DNA of 64,000 nt from Mesorhizobium sp. CAU 1732 (GTDB lineage Bacteria; Pseudomonadota; Alphaproteobacteria; Rhizobiales; Rhizobiaceae), in NCBI RefSeq assembly GCF_039888675.1, contig NZ_JBDQQR010000001.1, positions 1,426,001 to 1,490,000 of the forward strand, in the 5' to 3' direction. The notes under the pieces were generated by a model. The model was not told where the DNA came from and searched no databases. It was given only the letters and a program-made list of their open reading frames with translations. This document shows positions 8,852 through 17,663 of the stretch, one piece after another. The position numbers and the translations under genes were made by a program. Positions within the stretch are counted from its first letter, which is position 1. Each line of letters begins with the position of its first letter.

Positions 8852-9601
8852 TTGGCCGACGATCCAATCCACCAGTTTCAGATCTCCAAGCTGATTCCGA
8901 TTGAGATCGGCGGGCTCGACCTGTCGTTCACCAACTCGTCGCTGTTCATGGTCGCCACCGTCGCGACCGCCGGCGCATTCCTCTATCTCACGACGTCGAG
9001 CCGCGGCCTCATCCCGAGCCGCGCGCAGTCCGTTTCCGAAATGTCCTACGAGTTCGTGGCCAACATGCTGCGCGACGCAGCCGGCACGCAGGGCATGAAA
9101 TTCTTCCCGATGGTGTTCTCGCTGTTCATGTTCGTGCTCGTCGCGAACATGCTCGGCATGTTCCCCTATTTCTTCACCGTCACCAGCCACATCATCGTCA
9201 CCTTCGCGCTTGCGATGGTCGTGATCGGCACGGTCGTCATCTACGGCTTCTACAAACACGGGCTGAAGTTCCTCAAACTCTTCGTGCCCAGTGGCGTCCC
9301 CGCGGCGGTGCTGCCGATGGTGGTGATCATCGAGATCATCTCCTTCCTGTCACGCCCGGTCAGCCTCTCGGTTCGTCTTTTCGCGAACATGCTCGCCGGC
9401 CACATCACGCTGAAAGTGTTCGCGGGCTTCATCGTGTCGATGAGCAGCCTCGGCGCGCTCGGTGTCGGCGGGGCCATCCTTCCGCTGTTCATGACGGTCG
9501 CATTGACCGGCCTCGAATTCCTGGTGTCGTTCCTGCAGGCTTACGTCTTTGCCGTTCTCGCCTGCATGTATCTGAACGACGCCGTCCACCCGAGCCATTA
9601 G
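8852..9601 (+). CDS. atpB: ATP synthase F0 subunit a
   Basis: Subunit a forms the proton half-channels against the c-ring in the inner membrane. The 249-residue protein has several long hydrophobic helices, and the essential arginine is R175 in [12 protein letters not shown]. The start codon is TTG at 8852, supported by GAGGGG 6 bp upstream and by the usual N-terminus of the rhizobial subunit (MADDPIHQF). It precedes atpE by 74 bp, a spacer with a good AAGGAG site for the next gene. Confidence 0.98.
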   Translation: MADDPIHQFQISKLIPIEIGGLDLSFTNSSLFMVATVATAGAFLYLTTSSRGLIPSRAQSVSEMSYEFVANMLRDAAGTQGMKFFPMVFSLFMFVLVANMLGMFPYFFTVTSHIIVTFALAMVVIGTVVIYGFYKHGLKFLKLFVPSGVPAAVLPMVVIIEIISFLSRPVSLSVRLFANMLAGHITLKVFAGFIVSMSSLGALGVGGAILPLFMTVALTGLEFLVSFLQAYVFAVLACMYLNDAVHPSH

Positions 9602-9675
9602 TGGTTCGATCAATTTCGCTGGCGGTCTGACCGTCATCCCGAAACCGCAATCTGATAAGTCACAAGGAGTTTGAC

Positions 9676-9903
9676 ATGGAAGCGGAAGCAGCTCGTTACA
9701 TCGGCGCAGGTCTCGCATGCTTCGGCATGGCCGGCACGGCACTCGGCCTCGGCAACATTTTCGGTAGCTACCTCTCGGGCGCCCTGCGCAACCCGTCGGC
9801 TGCCGACGGCCAGTTCGGCCGCCTGATTTTCGGCTTCGCGGTTACGGAAGCTCTCGGCATCTTCTCGCTGCTGATCGCGCTTCTGCTCCTCTTCGCCGTC
9901 TAA
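9676..9903 (+). CDS. atpE: ATP synthase F0 subunit c
   Basis: This 75-residue hairpin protein forms the proton-driven rotor ring. It has two transmembrane helices joined by the polar RNPSA loop, and the proton-carrying carboxylate is E58 in AVTEALGIF. An N-terminal glycine-rich GxGxG-like face ([16 protein letters not shown]) packs the inner ring. AAGGAG lies about 6 bp upstream of the ATG. It is followed after 62 bp by the b' subunit gene. High expression is expected from the strong ribosome-binding site. Confidence 0.98.
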   Translation: MEAEAARYIGAGLACFGMAGTALGLGNIFGSYLSGALRNPSAADGQFGRLIFGFAVTEALGIFSLLIALLLLFAV

Positions 9904-9965
9904 GACGATCAGACTGGAATGCCGGCTGCCTTTGGCGGCCGGCCACTCTTTGACAGGGGAAGTCC

Positions 9966-10532
9966 ATGTTCGTGGCGCCTGCATTCGCGCAGGAATCAGG
10001 AACGGAAACGCAATCCGAAGTCGGCGTCGAGCACGAGGCCGGTGGAGTGTTTCCGCCTTTCGATTCATCCACCTTCGCGTCGCAGATTCTGTGGCTGGCG
10101 ATCACTTTCGGCTTGTTCTACCTCTTTTTGAGCAAGGTCGTTCTTCCGCGCATCGGCGGCATTCTCGAGGTCAGAAGCGATCGTATCGCCCAGGATCTCG
10201 ACCAGGCTGCACGCATGAAGGAAGAGGCCGACGCCGCGATTGCTGCTTACGAGCAGGAAGTCGCAGAGGCGAAGGCCAAGGCAAGCGCCATCGGCCAGGG
10301 CGCACGCGACAAGGCCAAGGCTGATGCCGAAGTCGAGCGCAAGCAGACCGAGGCGTCGCTCAATTCAAAGCTCGCCGAAGCCGAAGCCCGCATAGCACTC
10401 ATCAAGGATGCTGCGATGCGCGACGTCGGCTCGATCGCCGAGGAGACGGCCACGGCCATCGTTCAGGAGGTTATCGGCGCAAAGGCCGACAAGGCTGCCG
10501 TATCCGCCGCCGTCAAGGCCGCGAGAGGATAG
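9966..10532 (+). CDS. atpF2: ATP synthase F0 subunit b'
   Basis: This is the second stator subunit of alphaproteobacterial ATP synthases (also called AtpG or b'). It is 188 residues long, with an N-terminal extension, one transmembrane helix around residues 38-58 and a long charged coiled coil reaching toward F1. The motif [17 protein letters not shown] after the helix is typical. It pairs with subunit b, whose gene starts 6 bp later, to form a heterodimeric peripheral stalk. Genes for F1 (atpHAGDC) are not in this window, matching the split F0/F1 operons of Rhizobiales. Confidence 0.96.
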   Translation: MFVAPAFAQESGTETQSEVGVEHEAGGVFPPFDSSTFASQILWLAITFGLFYLFLSKVVLPRIGGILEVRSDRIAQDLDQAARMKEEADAAIAAYEQEVAEAKAKASAIGQGARDKAKADAEVERKQTEASLNSKLAEAEARIALIKDAAMRDVGSIAEETATAIVQEVIGAKADKAAVSAAVKAARG

Positions 10533-10537
10533 ACGCC

Positions 10538-11017
10538 ATGGACGCGACATTCTGGGCAACAGTCGGCCTGTTCATCTTCCTGGCGATCGTGATCTATGCC
10601 GGCGTGCCGGCCATGGTCGCGAAGTCGCTCGACGCGCGTGCGGACAAGATCCGCAACGAGCTGGAAGAGGCACGCCGCCTGCGTGAAGAGGCGCAGCAGT
10701 TGCTCGCCGAATATCAGCGCAAGCGCAAGGAAGCCGAGCAGGAAGCAGGCGACATCGTCGCTGCCGCCAAGCGCGAGGCAACCATGCTGGTGGCCGAAGC
10801 CAAGAAGAACACCGAGGACTACGTCGCCCGTCGTACGGTTTTGGCCGAGCAGAAGATCGCTCAGGCCGAGCGGGACGCGGTGAACGAAGTCCGCTCCAGC
10901 GCGGTCGACGTTGCCATTGCGGCGGCGGGGCGTATCCTCGCCGACCGGGTCGACACCAAGGCCGACGCGGCGCTCTTCAAGTCGGCTCTCGACGACGTCA
11001 AGGCGCGGCTGAACTAA
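10538..11017 (+). CDS. atpF: ATP synthase F0 subunit b
   Basis: This 159-residue stator subunit has one N-terminal transmembrane helix (residues about 5-25) followed by a charged alpha-helical coiled coil (NELEEARRLREEAQQLL and onward). It holds F1 static against the rotor. The start is 6 bp after the b' stop, so the two are translationally linked and presumably made in equal amounts. It is the last gene of the operon, closed by a strong intrinsic terminator 22 bp downstream. Confidence 0.97.
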   Translation: MDATFWATVGLFIFLAIVIYAGVPAMVAKSLDARADKIRNELEEARRLREEAQQLLAEYQRKRKEAEQEAGDIVAAAKREATMLVAEAKKNTEDYVARRTVLAEQKIAQAERDAVNEVRSSAVDVAIAAAGRILADRVDTKADAALFKSALDDVKARLN

Positions 11018-11038
11018 GCCGGTCTCACCGACATTTTG

Positions 11039-11065
11039 AAAACGCCGCCTCCGGGCGGCGTTTTT
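11039..11065 (+). terminator. Rho-independent terminator after the F0 operon
   Basis: AAAACGCCGCC pairs perfectly with GGCGGCGTTTT around the tetraloop TCCG, and the T-run continues into the flank. It is the clearest intrinsic terminator in the window with that at 60665. It may also protect the convergent rnhB gene. Confidence 0.92.
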
Positions 11066-11138
11066 CGTTGTCGATTCTTCGCACGATAGGGCTGATGAAA
11101 ACCGGAAAGTCTCTCGAAAGCGGGGCAGAAATCCCGGT

Positions 11139-11804
11139 CTATCCGACAGGTTCGGCCAGCCGGAACGGCGCGAACGACAGGCGATGCAGCCGCGATGCGG
11201 GGCCGTGGGCGCTGATCGCCGTGCGGTGGCGCTCGGTCGCATAACCCATATGCACTTCGAAGCCGTAGCGCAGGTCGCAGGCGCCGGCACGCGCCATCAT
11301 GCGGTCGCGCACCACCTTGGCGACGATCGATGCCGCTGCGATCGACTGGGAACGCTGATCGCCTTTGACGATGGCGCGGCCGAGGCAGATGAGGCCGGGC
11401 GGAACGTCGCGCCCATCGGCCAGAACCATCAGGGGCTGGACGCACAGCGTCGCGACAGAGCGGCGCATCGCCTCGAGGCTCGCCTTGCGGATGTCGGCGG
11501 CATCGATGGACAGGGCCGAGACCGAGGCGAACGAAACCGCGACCGCGTGCGACAGGATGTCGGCGAACACGCGTTCGCGTGCACCGGCGTCGAGCCGCTT
11601 CGAATCGTCGAGGCCATCGGGAATCGAATCGGGATCGAGAATCACGGCAGCCGCTACGACGGGACCTGCGAGCGGACCGCGTCCGGCCTCGTCCGTGCCC
11701 GCGACCGGCAAACGCCCGTCCCGCATCGCCTCGCGCTCGAGCGTGAAGTCGGGCCGAACGGGCAGTTCGAAAAGGGTCGGAGAATCGGGGCGCGGGCGAG
11801 TCAT
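11139..11804 (-). CDS. rnhB: ribonuclease HII
   Basis: RNase HII cleaves RNA embedded in DNA, including single ribonucleotides. The catalytic pair D38-E39 lies in the signature [13 protein letters not shown], followed by DDSKRL and the [21 protein letters not shown] segment. Counting from ATG 11804 gives 221 residues, the usual size; the frame stays open further upstream (to 11903) but adds low-quality sequence. It is convergent with atpF across the terminator at 11039-11065. It is upstream of nothing on its own strand for 150 bp and downstream of the radical SAM gene in the same direction. Confidence 0.97.
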   Translation of the reverse strand: MTRPRPDSPTLFELPVRPDFTLEREAMRDGRLPVAGTDEAGRGPLAGPVVAAAVILDPDSIPDGLDDSKRLDAGARERVFADILSHAVAVSFASVSALSIDAADIRKASLEAMRRSVATLCVQPLMVLADGRDVPPGLICLGRAIVKGDQRSQSIAAASIVAKVVRDRMMARAGACDLRYGFEVHMGYATERHRTAISAHGPASRLHRLSFAPFRLAEPVG

Positions 11805-11957
11805 GTGCGGCAAGCTCGCACCGGCTCCGATTCTCCGCAAGACCTTCCCGACCCAAAGGGGCGGCGGATCGGGAAGGCGTCCGTCGGCGCAGGGGACAGG
11901 CAAAGGCCGGACGGGACTGGAATGGCCGGGCAGGGTGCGCGACCATGACTGGTTATG

Positions 11958-13112
11958 TCAGAGCAGCATGAGCTGCTGACCCGCCTGTGCCGGCGGCGTG
12001 AAGAGGTCGTTGCGAAGCCGGCGGCGTTCGGTGTTGAGACCGAGGCGCTTGGCGGCGATCTCGAACCGGCGTCCGATCTGCCAGGCATAGGGGCCGGTGC
12101 CCTTCATGCGCTTGCCCCACTCGGCGTCGTAATCCTTGCCGTCCCGCATCGAGCGGATCAGCGAGACGACGTGGCGGTAGCGGTCGGGATAGTTCCGCAG
12201 GAGCCAGTCCTTGAAGATCGGGCTGACCTCCAGCGGCAGGCGCAGGATGATGTAGCCGGCCTCACGCGCACCCGCCGCATAGGCGGATTCCAGAATGCGC
12301 TCGATCTCCTGGTCGTTGAGGGCAGGGATCACCGGCCCGATCATCACCGACACCGGAATTCCGGCCTCGTCCATCGCCCGCAGGGCTTCCAGCCGGCGCG
12401 CAGGCGTGGCGGCACGCGGTTCCATAGTGCGCGCGAGCTTGCGGTCGAGCGTCGTCACCGACAGCGCCACCTTGGCCAGGCCCTTTTCCGCCATCCGCGA
12501 CAGGATATCGATGTCGCGCATCACGAGCGCCGACTTGGTCACGATGCCCACCGGGTGGTTGTGCGCCTCCAGAACTTCCAGCACCTCGCGCATGATGCGC
12601 CATTGCTTCTCGATCGGCTGGTAAGGGTCGGTGTTGGTGCCGATGGCGATCGTCTTTGGCTCGTAGCCGGGCTTCGCCAGCTCGCGCTCCAAAAGGCGCG
12701 CCGCGTCCGGCTTGGCGAACAGCTTCGCCTCGAAGTCAAGCCCCGCCGACAGGCCCATATAGCTGTGCGTCGGCCGCGCGAAGCAGTAGACGCAGCCATG
12801 CTCGCAGCCACGATACGGATTGATCGACCGGTCGAAGGAGATGTCGGGCGAATCGTTGCGGGTGATGATGGTGCGCGGCTTCTCGACCTGCACCTCGGTC
12901 TTGAACGGCGGCAATTCCTCCAGCGAGTTCCAGCCATCGTCGAAGACATGACGGGAAACGGGCTCGAAGCGGCCGCTCATATTGACGCCCGCACCGCGGC
13001 CGCGACGCCGGTCGAAACCGACGCGCAATCCGCTTTCCTCGATCATGGCATTGGCCATGGGGGCGCCACCGCTGGTGTAGGCTGCGATGTCGGCTTGTCT
13101 GATAGGTTCCAT
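11958..13112 (-). CDS. PA0069-type radical SAM protein (SplB-like)
   Basis: This 384-residue protein belongs to the radical SAM family often annotated PA0069-like or Rv2578c-like, distantly related to spore photoproduct lyase. The [4Fe-4S] cluster motif is CEHGCVYC (C103, C107, C110), preceded by the family-typical DRSINPYRGCEHG. A second conserved block, GTNTDPYQPIE, also fits. The family's reaction is not established. GGAG lies 9 bp before ATG 13112; ATG at residue 19 is an alternative. A LexA-like box lies 76 bp upstream (13188-13202), which would place it under SOS control. It is divergent from a small glycosyltransferase. Confidence 0.9.
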   Translation of the reverse strand: MEPIRQADIAAYTSGGAPMANAMIEESGLRVGFDRRRGRGAGVNMSGRFEPVSRHVFDDGWNSLEELPPFKTEVQVEKPRTIITRNDSPDISFDRSINPYRGCEHGCVYCFARPTHSYMGLSAGLDFEAKLFAKPDAARLLERELAKPGYEPKTIAIGTNTDPYQPIEKQWRIMREVLEVLEAHNHPVGIVTKSALVMRDIDILSRMAEKGLAKVALSVTTLDRKLARTMEPRAATPARRLEALRAMDEAGIPVSVMIGPVIPALNDQEIERILESAYAAGAREAGYIILRLPLEVSPIFKDWLLRNYPDRYRHVVSLIRSMRDGKDYDAEWGKRMKGTGPYAWQIGRRFEIAAKRLGLNTERRRLRNDLFTPPAQAGQQLMLL

Positions 13113-13187
13113 GAAGTGCGCTCCGGGGCGGTTCTGCCGCTTGCGACTCGTCTCTCTTTGATGAAACTATTCCTATTTTACCAAAGA

Positions 13188-13202
13188 GAACAAAGCAAGA
13201 AC
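13188..13202. promoter_or_regulatory. candidate LexA (SOS) box, GAAC-N7-GAAC
   Basis: GAAC AAAGCAA GAAC at 13188-13202 is, on the minus strand, GTTC-N7-GTTC, the established LexA operator of Alphaproteobacteria. It sits in the 144-bp spacer between the radical SAM gene (start 13112) and the divergent glycosyltransferase (start 13257), in an AT-rich stretch. Around two such matches are expected by chance in 64 kb, so the intergenic position is the main support. Confidence 0.55.
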
Positions 13203-13256
13203 TTTCTTCGCTGCAGCGCAACGCTGGCGTTGCCGTGCGGTTTCGGCTATTTCGCG

Positions 13257-13775
13257 ATGATGCTGTCGGTCGTGATCGAAACGCGGAACCACGAGGATGC
13301 GCTTGCGCGCACGCTGTCATCTCTGGTGGGGGCAGCGGTCGAGGGCGTCGTTCGCGAGGTGATCGTCTGCGACACCGGCTCGTCCGACCAGACCCATCGC
13401 GTCGCGGAGCATGCCGGCTGCCATTACATCGCCAATGCGCATGCGTCCGCCGGGGTGCGGCAGGCCAAGAGCGAATGGATCCTGCTTCTGGAACCGGGCG
13501 CTCGCCTGCGCGAGGGCTGGATGGAGACGGTGATGTCGCACATCAACGCGGCGACGAACGCGGCGCGGTTCACCCGCTCGAAGCATCCCCGCCTGCCTTT
13601 TCTCTCCCGCATATTTGCCGGCCGGCGTCCGCTGGTGGACGGCCTAGTGATCACCAAGCGCCAGGCCATGTCGCTGTCGCGCGGCGACGGTTCGGCCGGC
13701 ATGATCGCCAAGGCGGTCTCCGCCCGGCGTCTCGCCGCCGAAATCCTCGCTGCGCCTGTGGTCAAGGATGCCTAG
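13257..13775 (+). CDS. short family-2-like glycosyltransferase
   Basis: This 172-residue protein starts with the GT-A nucleotide-binding strand pattern MMLSVVIETRNHEDAL, then VREVIVCDTGSSDQT and the segment SEWILLLEPGARL. It resembles the N-terminal half of GT2 enzymes and is shorter than typical family members, lacking a clear acceptor domain. Donor and acceptor are unknown. The start is ATG 13257 (ATG 13260 follows directly); the frame is open far upstream, but that sequence lies antisense to the radical SAM gene. Its TAG shares the tetranucleotide CTAG with the stop of the convergent moaB. Confidence 0.75.
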   Translation: MMLSVVIETRNHEDALARTLSSLVGAAVEGVVREVIVCDTGSSDQTHRVAEHAGCHYIANAHASAGVRQAKSEWILLLEPGARLREGWMETVMSHINAATNAARFTRSKHPRLPFLSRIFAGRRPLVDGLVITKRQAMSLSRGDGSAGMIAKAVSARRLAAEILAAPVVKDA

Positions 13776-14329
13776 ACGGCAGTTCCCGCGCCGCGCCGCA
13801 GATGCTCGTCCAGCCGGGGCATGATCTCCACGAAATTGCACGGCATGTGCCGGTAGTCGAGCTGCGGCTTGAGGATACCGTCCCACGCGTCGCGGCATGC
13901 GCCCGGTGAACCCGGCAGCACGAAGACGAAGGTCGCGTTGAGGACGCCGCCGGTCGCGCGCGACTGGATCGTGGAGGTGCCGATCTTGTCGTAGGAGATG
14001 CGGTGGAACACTTCTGAAAAGCCGTCCATGCGCTTTTCGAACAGTGGCTCGAGCGCCTCAGGCGTCACATCGCGGCCGGTGAAGCCGGTCCCGCCGGTCG
14101 TGATGATCACGTCGATCGCATCGTCCTTCGACCAGCGCGAGACGATCGCGCGGATTTGTTCGACGTCGTCGGTGACGATGTCGCGCGCGGCAAGCCTGTG
14201 ACCGGCTTCCGCGATGCGCTCTGCAAGCGTCGCGCCGGACTTGTCGTCGGCGAGGCTGCGCGTGTCGGAGACCGTGAGAACGGCGATGCCGACCGCCACG
14301 AAGGGTCTCGTCTCGTCAATCCGCGCCAT
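13772..14329 (-). CDS. moaB: molybdenum cofactor biosynthesis protein B
   Basis: MoaB is a MogA/MoaB-type protein of molybdopterin synthesis (adenylylation of molybdopterin). The fold's core motif TTGGTGFTGRD is at residues about 77-87, followed by the GSPGACRDAWD segment near the C-terminus. GGGAG lies about 6 bp before ATG 14329, giving 185 residues. The start overlaps the end of ispE by 14 bp, so the two minus-strand genes are co-transcribed. Its stop shares CTAG (13772-13775) with the convergent glycosyltransferase. Confidence 0.93.
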   Translation of the reverse strand: MARIDETRPFVAVGIAVLTVSDTRSLADDKSGATLAERIAEAGHRLAARDIVTDDVEQIRAIVSRWSKDDAIDVIITTGGTGFTGRDVTPEALEPLFEKRMDGFSEVFHRISYDKIGTSTIQSRATGGVLNATFVFVLPGSPGACRDAWDGILKPQLDYRHMPCNFVEIMPRLDEHLRRGAGTAV

Positions 14330-15221
14330 GGATTTGCTCCCGCTCGATCGTCCGTGTCGCCTCGACATACCATGTTGGACGGGCGGTAGCGATTGCGGCC
14401 GCCGCTGTCGCCGCCTCGTCCTGTGAGCCGAAGATGCCGAAACATGTCGCGCCCGACCCGGACATGCGCGCCAGCGCTGCCCCATTGGCGGTGAGCGTCT
14501 TGACCACGTCGCCGATGTCTGGCGCGATCGACATCGCCGGATGTTCGAGATCGTTGCGCGTCGAGCCCAGCCAACCAACGAGGTTGGCCATGCTGGACGT
14601 GGCACGCAATGGCGGCAGCGGCGAATTCTCGCGGCTTTGCAGCGCCTTGAAGATCGCCGGTGTGGAAACGCCGACACCGGGATTGGCCAGCACCATATGA
14701 AGCTCCGGCAACACGACCGGCGCCAGCCTCTCTCCGATGCCGGTTGCGATGAGCGGTCGGGCTGCAAGGCACATCGGCAGATCGGCTCCGAGAGCCAGGG
14801 CCTCGCGTCGCAGAACCTCCTCGTCGAGGTCGAGCCGCCAGACCCGGCACAGAACACGCAAAGTCGCAGCCGCGTCGCTCGACCCGCCGCCGATCCCCGA
14901 TGCGATCGGCAACGCCTTGTCGAGGTCCAGCGCGACGGCAGGTGTCGGCCGCGTGCCCGCCAACCGTCGCAGCAGATCGCGTGCGCGCGCAACGAGATTG
15001 TCGCTGTCGGTGGCGAGCCCTTGCGCGTAGCGGCCCTGAATGGTGAGCGTGTCCCGCTCAGCGAGGCGGGCGGTCACGGTGTCGCCGGCTTCCGTGAACA
15101 CGACCAGCGTGTCGAGCAAATGATAGCCGTCGTCGCGCCGGCCGGTGACATGCAGCGCGAGGTTCACCTTCGCGGGCGCATGCGCGACGAATGCGTCAGA
15201 CGTCACGGCAAAACTCGACAT
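14316..15221 (-). CDS. ispE: 4-diphosphocytidyl-2-C-methyl-D-erythritol kinase
   Basis: IspE is the GHMP-family kinase of the MEP isoprenoid pathway, phosphorylating CDP-methylerythritol. The N-terminal APAKVNLALHVTGRR and the ATP-binding GHMP motif LPIASGIGGGSSDAAAT (about 104-120) are intact, with the C-terminal motif RMSGSGATCFG. ATG 15221 gives 301 residues, normal for the enzyme. The gene follows the 62-residue membrane protein by 20 bp and overlaps moaB by 14 bp. Two other MEP genes, dxs and ispH, lie elsewhere in this window. Confidence 0.97.
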   Translation of the reverse strand: MSSFAVTSDAFVAHAPAKVNLALHVTGRRDDGYHLLDTLVVFTEAGDTVTARLAERDTLTIQGRYAQGLATDSDNLVARARDLLRRLAGTRPTPAVALDLDKALPIASGIGGGSSDAAATLRVLCRVWRLDLDEEVLRREALALGADLPMCLAARPLIATGIGERLAPVVLPELHMVLANPGVGVSTPAIFKALQSRENSPLPPLRATSSMANLVGWLGSTRNDLEHPAMSIAPDIGDVVKTLTANGAALARMSGSGATCFGIFGSQDEAATAAAAIATARPTWYVEATRTIEREQIHGAD

Positions 15222-15241
15222 GATGCCCGGACTGTCGACGA

Positions 15242-15430
15242 TCACCGGTCCTTCAGGAGGTGGTATTCGCCCGTCTTCGGGTCCTTCACAAGCGTGCCCT
15301 GCGATCCGGCCTGGCGCTCGGTCTCGGCGCGGCGTGCCTTGGCGGTCACCCGCTCCGCCTCGCGCACGAAGGATCGGTATCCGATATAGCCGGCAACACC
15401 CAGGAGGGCGAAAAAGATCAACTGAGGCAT
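15242..15430 (-). CDS. small single-helix membrane protein, 62 residues
   Basis: ATG 15430 has GGGAG 8 bp upstream and gives a protein beginning MPQLIFFALLGVAGYIGYRS, one transmembrane helix, followed by a basic and charged tail (VREAERVTAKARRAETE) and the segment KDPKTGEYHLLKDR. It is only 20 bp ahead of ispE on the same strand and is likely in its operon. I recall similar short proteins in Rhizobiales, with no function assigned. A longer start (15496) exists but lacks a ribosome-binding site. Confidence 0.82.
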   Translation of the reverse strand: MPQLIFFALLGVAGYIGYRSFVREAERVTAKARRAETERQAGSQGTLVKDPKTGEYHLLKDR

Positions 15431-15526
15431 TCCAGTTCTCCCTTCCTGGGGGTGCGGATCGAGGCCGCAATCACACGAAGTCGATAGTAGATGCATTTTG
15501 GGCGGAATTGAAGCACCGCACGCGCA

Positions 15527-16402
15527 TCACAGTCCGAACCGGCTCCACAGCGCGCGCTCCTCGGCCGCCTCGAAAAGCCCGTCGGCCGCTGCCGCCGCGA
15601 TCTCGCCGCCGCTTGGCAGCGAGGAGCCGAAAATGCCGAGCTTGCGGCCGAAGAAGCCGCGCGGCATCGAGACGAGTTGCAGCCTGGTCTTCTCGCCATA
15701 GCGCTGCCTGAGGAAACCGCGCATGTCGCCCATGCCGTCGATGAGGCCGAGATCGAGCCCGGTCTTCGCCGTCCAGAACATGCCCGTGAAAAGGTCCGGA
15801 TTATCCGCGAGCTTCGCGCCGCGCCGCTCTCTCACCAGTTCGATGAAAGTGTCGTGGATCTCGAGTTGCAGCGTCTTCAGGCGCTCGACGTCTTCCTTCT
15901 TTTCCGGGCGGAAGGGATCGAGGATCGACTTGTTCTGGCCGGCCGTGTGGACGCGCCGCTCGACGCCGATCTTCTTGATGAGTTCCTGGAAGCCGAAGGA
16001 GGCCGAGACGACGCCGATCGAGCCGACGATCGAGCTTGGGTCCGCGATGATCTCGTCGCCCGCGACCGCGATCATGTAGCCGCCGGATGCCGCGACGTCC
16101 TCGACGAAGACGATGACGCGCTTGTTCTTCTCCTCGGCGAGGTCGCGAATGCGCTTGTAGATCAGCCGCGACTGGACCGGCGAGCCGCCCGGCGAATTGA
16201 TCGAGATCGCAACCGCCGGCGCATCCTTGACCGCGAACGCCTTTTCGATCAGCCCGGCTGTCGTCGCGAGCGACAGGTTCTGCCGAAACGCGCTTCCGCC
16301 GGACATGATGGCGCCATGCAGGCGGATGACGGGAATGGTGACTGCGTTGGAGCGCATCGAGCGGGGAAGAAGGCGGCTGAACAGTCGTCTCACGAGGGGC
16401 AT
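15527..16402 (-). CDS. S49-family peptidase (SohB/SppA-like)
   Basis: This is a membrane-associated serine protease of the signal-peptide-peptidase A family, about one half the length of E. coli SppA (291 residues). The nucleophile is S106 in VAASGGYM and the general base is likely K158 in AGQNKSILDPF. The substrate-binding INSPGGSP and SSIVGSIGVVS segments are present. Such enzymes degrade leftover signal peptides or regulate membrane protein turnover. AAGGAG lies 4 bp before ATG 16402. It is followed by a 96-bp gap and the ispE-moaB operon on the same strand. Its N-terminal RRLFSRLLPRS is basic and lacks a strong membrane anchor. Confidence 0.93.
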   Translation of the reverse strand: MPLVRRLFSRLLPRSMRSNAVTIPVIRLHGAIMSGGSAFRQNLSLATTAGLIEKAFAVKDAPAVAISINSPGGSPVQSRLIYKRIRDLAEEKNKRVIVFVEDVAASGGYMIAVAGDEIIADPSSIVGSIGVVSASFGFQELIKKIGVERRVHTAGQNKSILDPFRPEKKEDVERLKTLQLEIHDTFIELVRERRGAKLADNPDLFTGMFWTAKTGLDLGLIDGMGDMRGFLRQRYGEKTRLQLVSMPRGFFGRKLGIFGSSLPSGGEIAAAAADGLFEAAEERALWSRFGL

Positions 16403-16474
16403 GTCTCCTTGGGCTGGAATCGGATGTAGGAACTCGCGCCAGAGGCGCAATATCGCAGCCCGCGCTTTGTTGGC

Positions 16475-17281
16475 CTAATCCCCGAAAAGCGACGCCTTTC
16501 CGTTGCATATGGCGTCTGCGCGCTCCGAAAGAGCCTCGCCGGTGTCGCCATGCAGGATAAGCGGAGGCACCAGCGACAGCGGCGCGCGCGACCCGAGCAC
16601 GGCACGCACGATGATCCGGATCGCGTTTTCGGACGGCCGGGGCAGCACCGGCATGATCTGCGCGTTGCCGAACCGCCCCTCCATCGCCGAGAGAATTTCC
16701 GGCAGGGATTGCGGCCGGGCGATCAGGCCGAGGCCGCCGCGCGGACGAACGATAGCCGCCGCCGTCCGAAGCCAGCGCTCGAAGAGGTCATCATCCATCA
16801 CATGGGCGGCGCGGCGCAAGGCGTCGGGCGATGCGCGGTCGACGGCGGCGTTGAAGGGCGGGTTCATCAAGACGTAGTCGAACCCGTTGTCGGCAAGTCC
16901 GGCCGCCAGACGCGCCTTGCCCGTCAGCGTCACGTCCGCGACCAGCAACTCCGCCCGGCCGTGGATGCGCGTATTGGCCTCATGCGCGATCGTGAGGCGT
17001 GCAAAGCGCGCCATCGCGTCGGAATTCTCGATGAGCGTGACATGCGCCTGCATGCAGCGCGAGATCGCAGCCAGCCCCGCCGCGCCGGAGCCCGCGCCGA
17101 GATCCGCGATATGTCCCCCGAAGCTGGACGGTACACAGGCCGCGAGCATCATCGCATCCATGCCTGCGCGATGACCGCGCGATGCGGGCTGCACGAGATG
17201 GAAACTGCCGCGATGGAAGGCGTCGAGCGTGTGCGGCTCGTCGTTCACGTCGCTGTCATCGACACGGCTCTCCGCGATCAC
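16475..17281 (-). CDS. TrmN6-like methyltransferase (tRNA1Val A37-N6 type)
   Basis: This is a class I SAM-dependent methyltransferase. Motif I is IADLGAGSG (about 58-66) and the N6-adenine-type catalytic motif is NPPF (about 140-143). The N-terminal segment FHLVQPASRGHRAGMDAMML resembles the E. coli YfiC/TrmN6 family that methylates A37 of tRNA-Val. The start is GTG 17281, whose G overlaps the TGA of the upstream DUF2007 gene in a GTGA tetranucleotide, implying translational coupling. Substrate is inferred, not shown. Length is 268 residues, close to the family. Confidence 0.85.
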   Translation of the reverse strand: MIAESRVDDSDVNDEPHTLDAFHRGSFHLVQPASRGHRAGMDAMMLAACVPSSFGGHIADLGAGSGAAGLAAISRCMQAHVTLIENSDAMARFARLTIAHEANTRIHGRAELLVADVTLTGKARLAAGLADNGFDYVLMNPPFNAAVDRASPDALRRAAHVMDDDLFERWLRTAAAIVRPRGGLGLIARPQSLPEILSAMEGRFGNAQIMPVLPRPSENAIRIIVRAVLGSRAPLSLVPPLILHGDTGEALSERADAICNGKASLFGD

Positions 17282-17502
17282 TTGTTCTTCATCTCATCCG
17301 CAATGCCGGCGTCGACCAGCAGCCTGCGCGCCTCGGCCGCGTCGTCTTCCGAAATCATCACCCGGCGCGGCAGGATGCCGAGCGAGCCTTCGATGATGCT
17401 CATGTTCTGGTCGGCCACGAAATGTTCGAGCCCCGCATCTCGCAGCAGGGCTTCCACAAAGGAGATCAGTACGGGGTCGTTGGTGCGCATCAATTCGATC
17501 AT
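17278..17502 (-). CDS. DUF2007-type small protein
   Basis: This 74-residue protein matches the DUF2007 pattern: MIELMRTNDPVLISFVEALL, a hydrophobic middle (VADQNMSIIEGSLG) and a VMISEDDAAEARRLL segment. The family is annotated as a putative signal transducer, without experimental role. It starts at ATG 17502 and overlaps the methyltransferase by four bases (GTGA), so it is the first gene of that pair. It is divergent from the polyprenyl diphosphate synthase gene, leaving 161 bp for both promoters. Confidence 0.85.
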   Translation of the reverse strand: MIELMRTNDPVLISFVEALLRDAGLEHFVADQNMSIIEGSLGILPRRVMISEDDAAEARRLLVDAGIADEMKNK

Positions 17503-17663
17503 GACGATGAAGCTTTCAGGTTGGATCGCCGATGTAAACGGCAAAGCTGTGTGGTGGTGGGGAACGCGCACCGCGCCAATTCGCCCCTTGTCGTACCCGA
17601 TGCCTCTGCCTAGAGTCTCGCAAAGCGAGGATTGCGGCCGGGCCGCGCGGACGGGAGTTCCAT

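Noticed and set aside
13149..13190. A -10/-35 promoter pair for the radical SAM gene overlapping the LexA-like box
   Set aside because: TTGCTT and TAAAAT on the minus strand are spaced by only 12 bases, too close for sigma-70.
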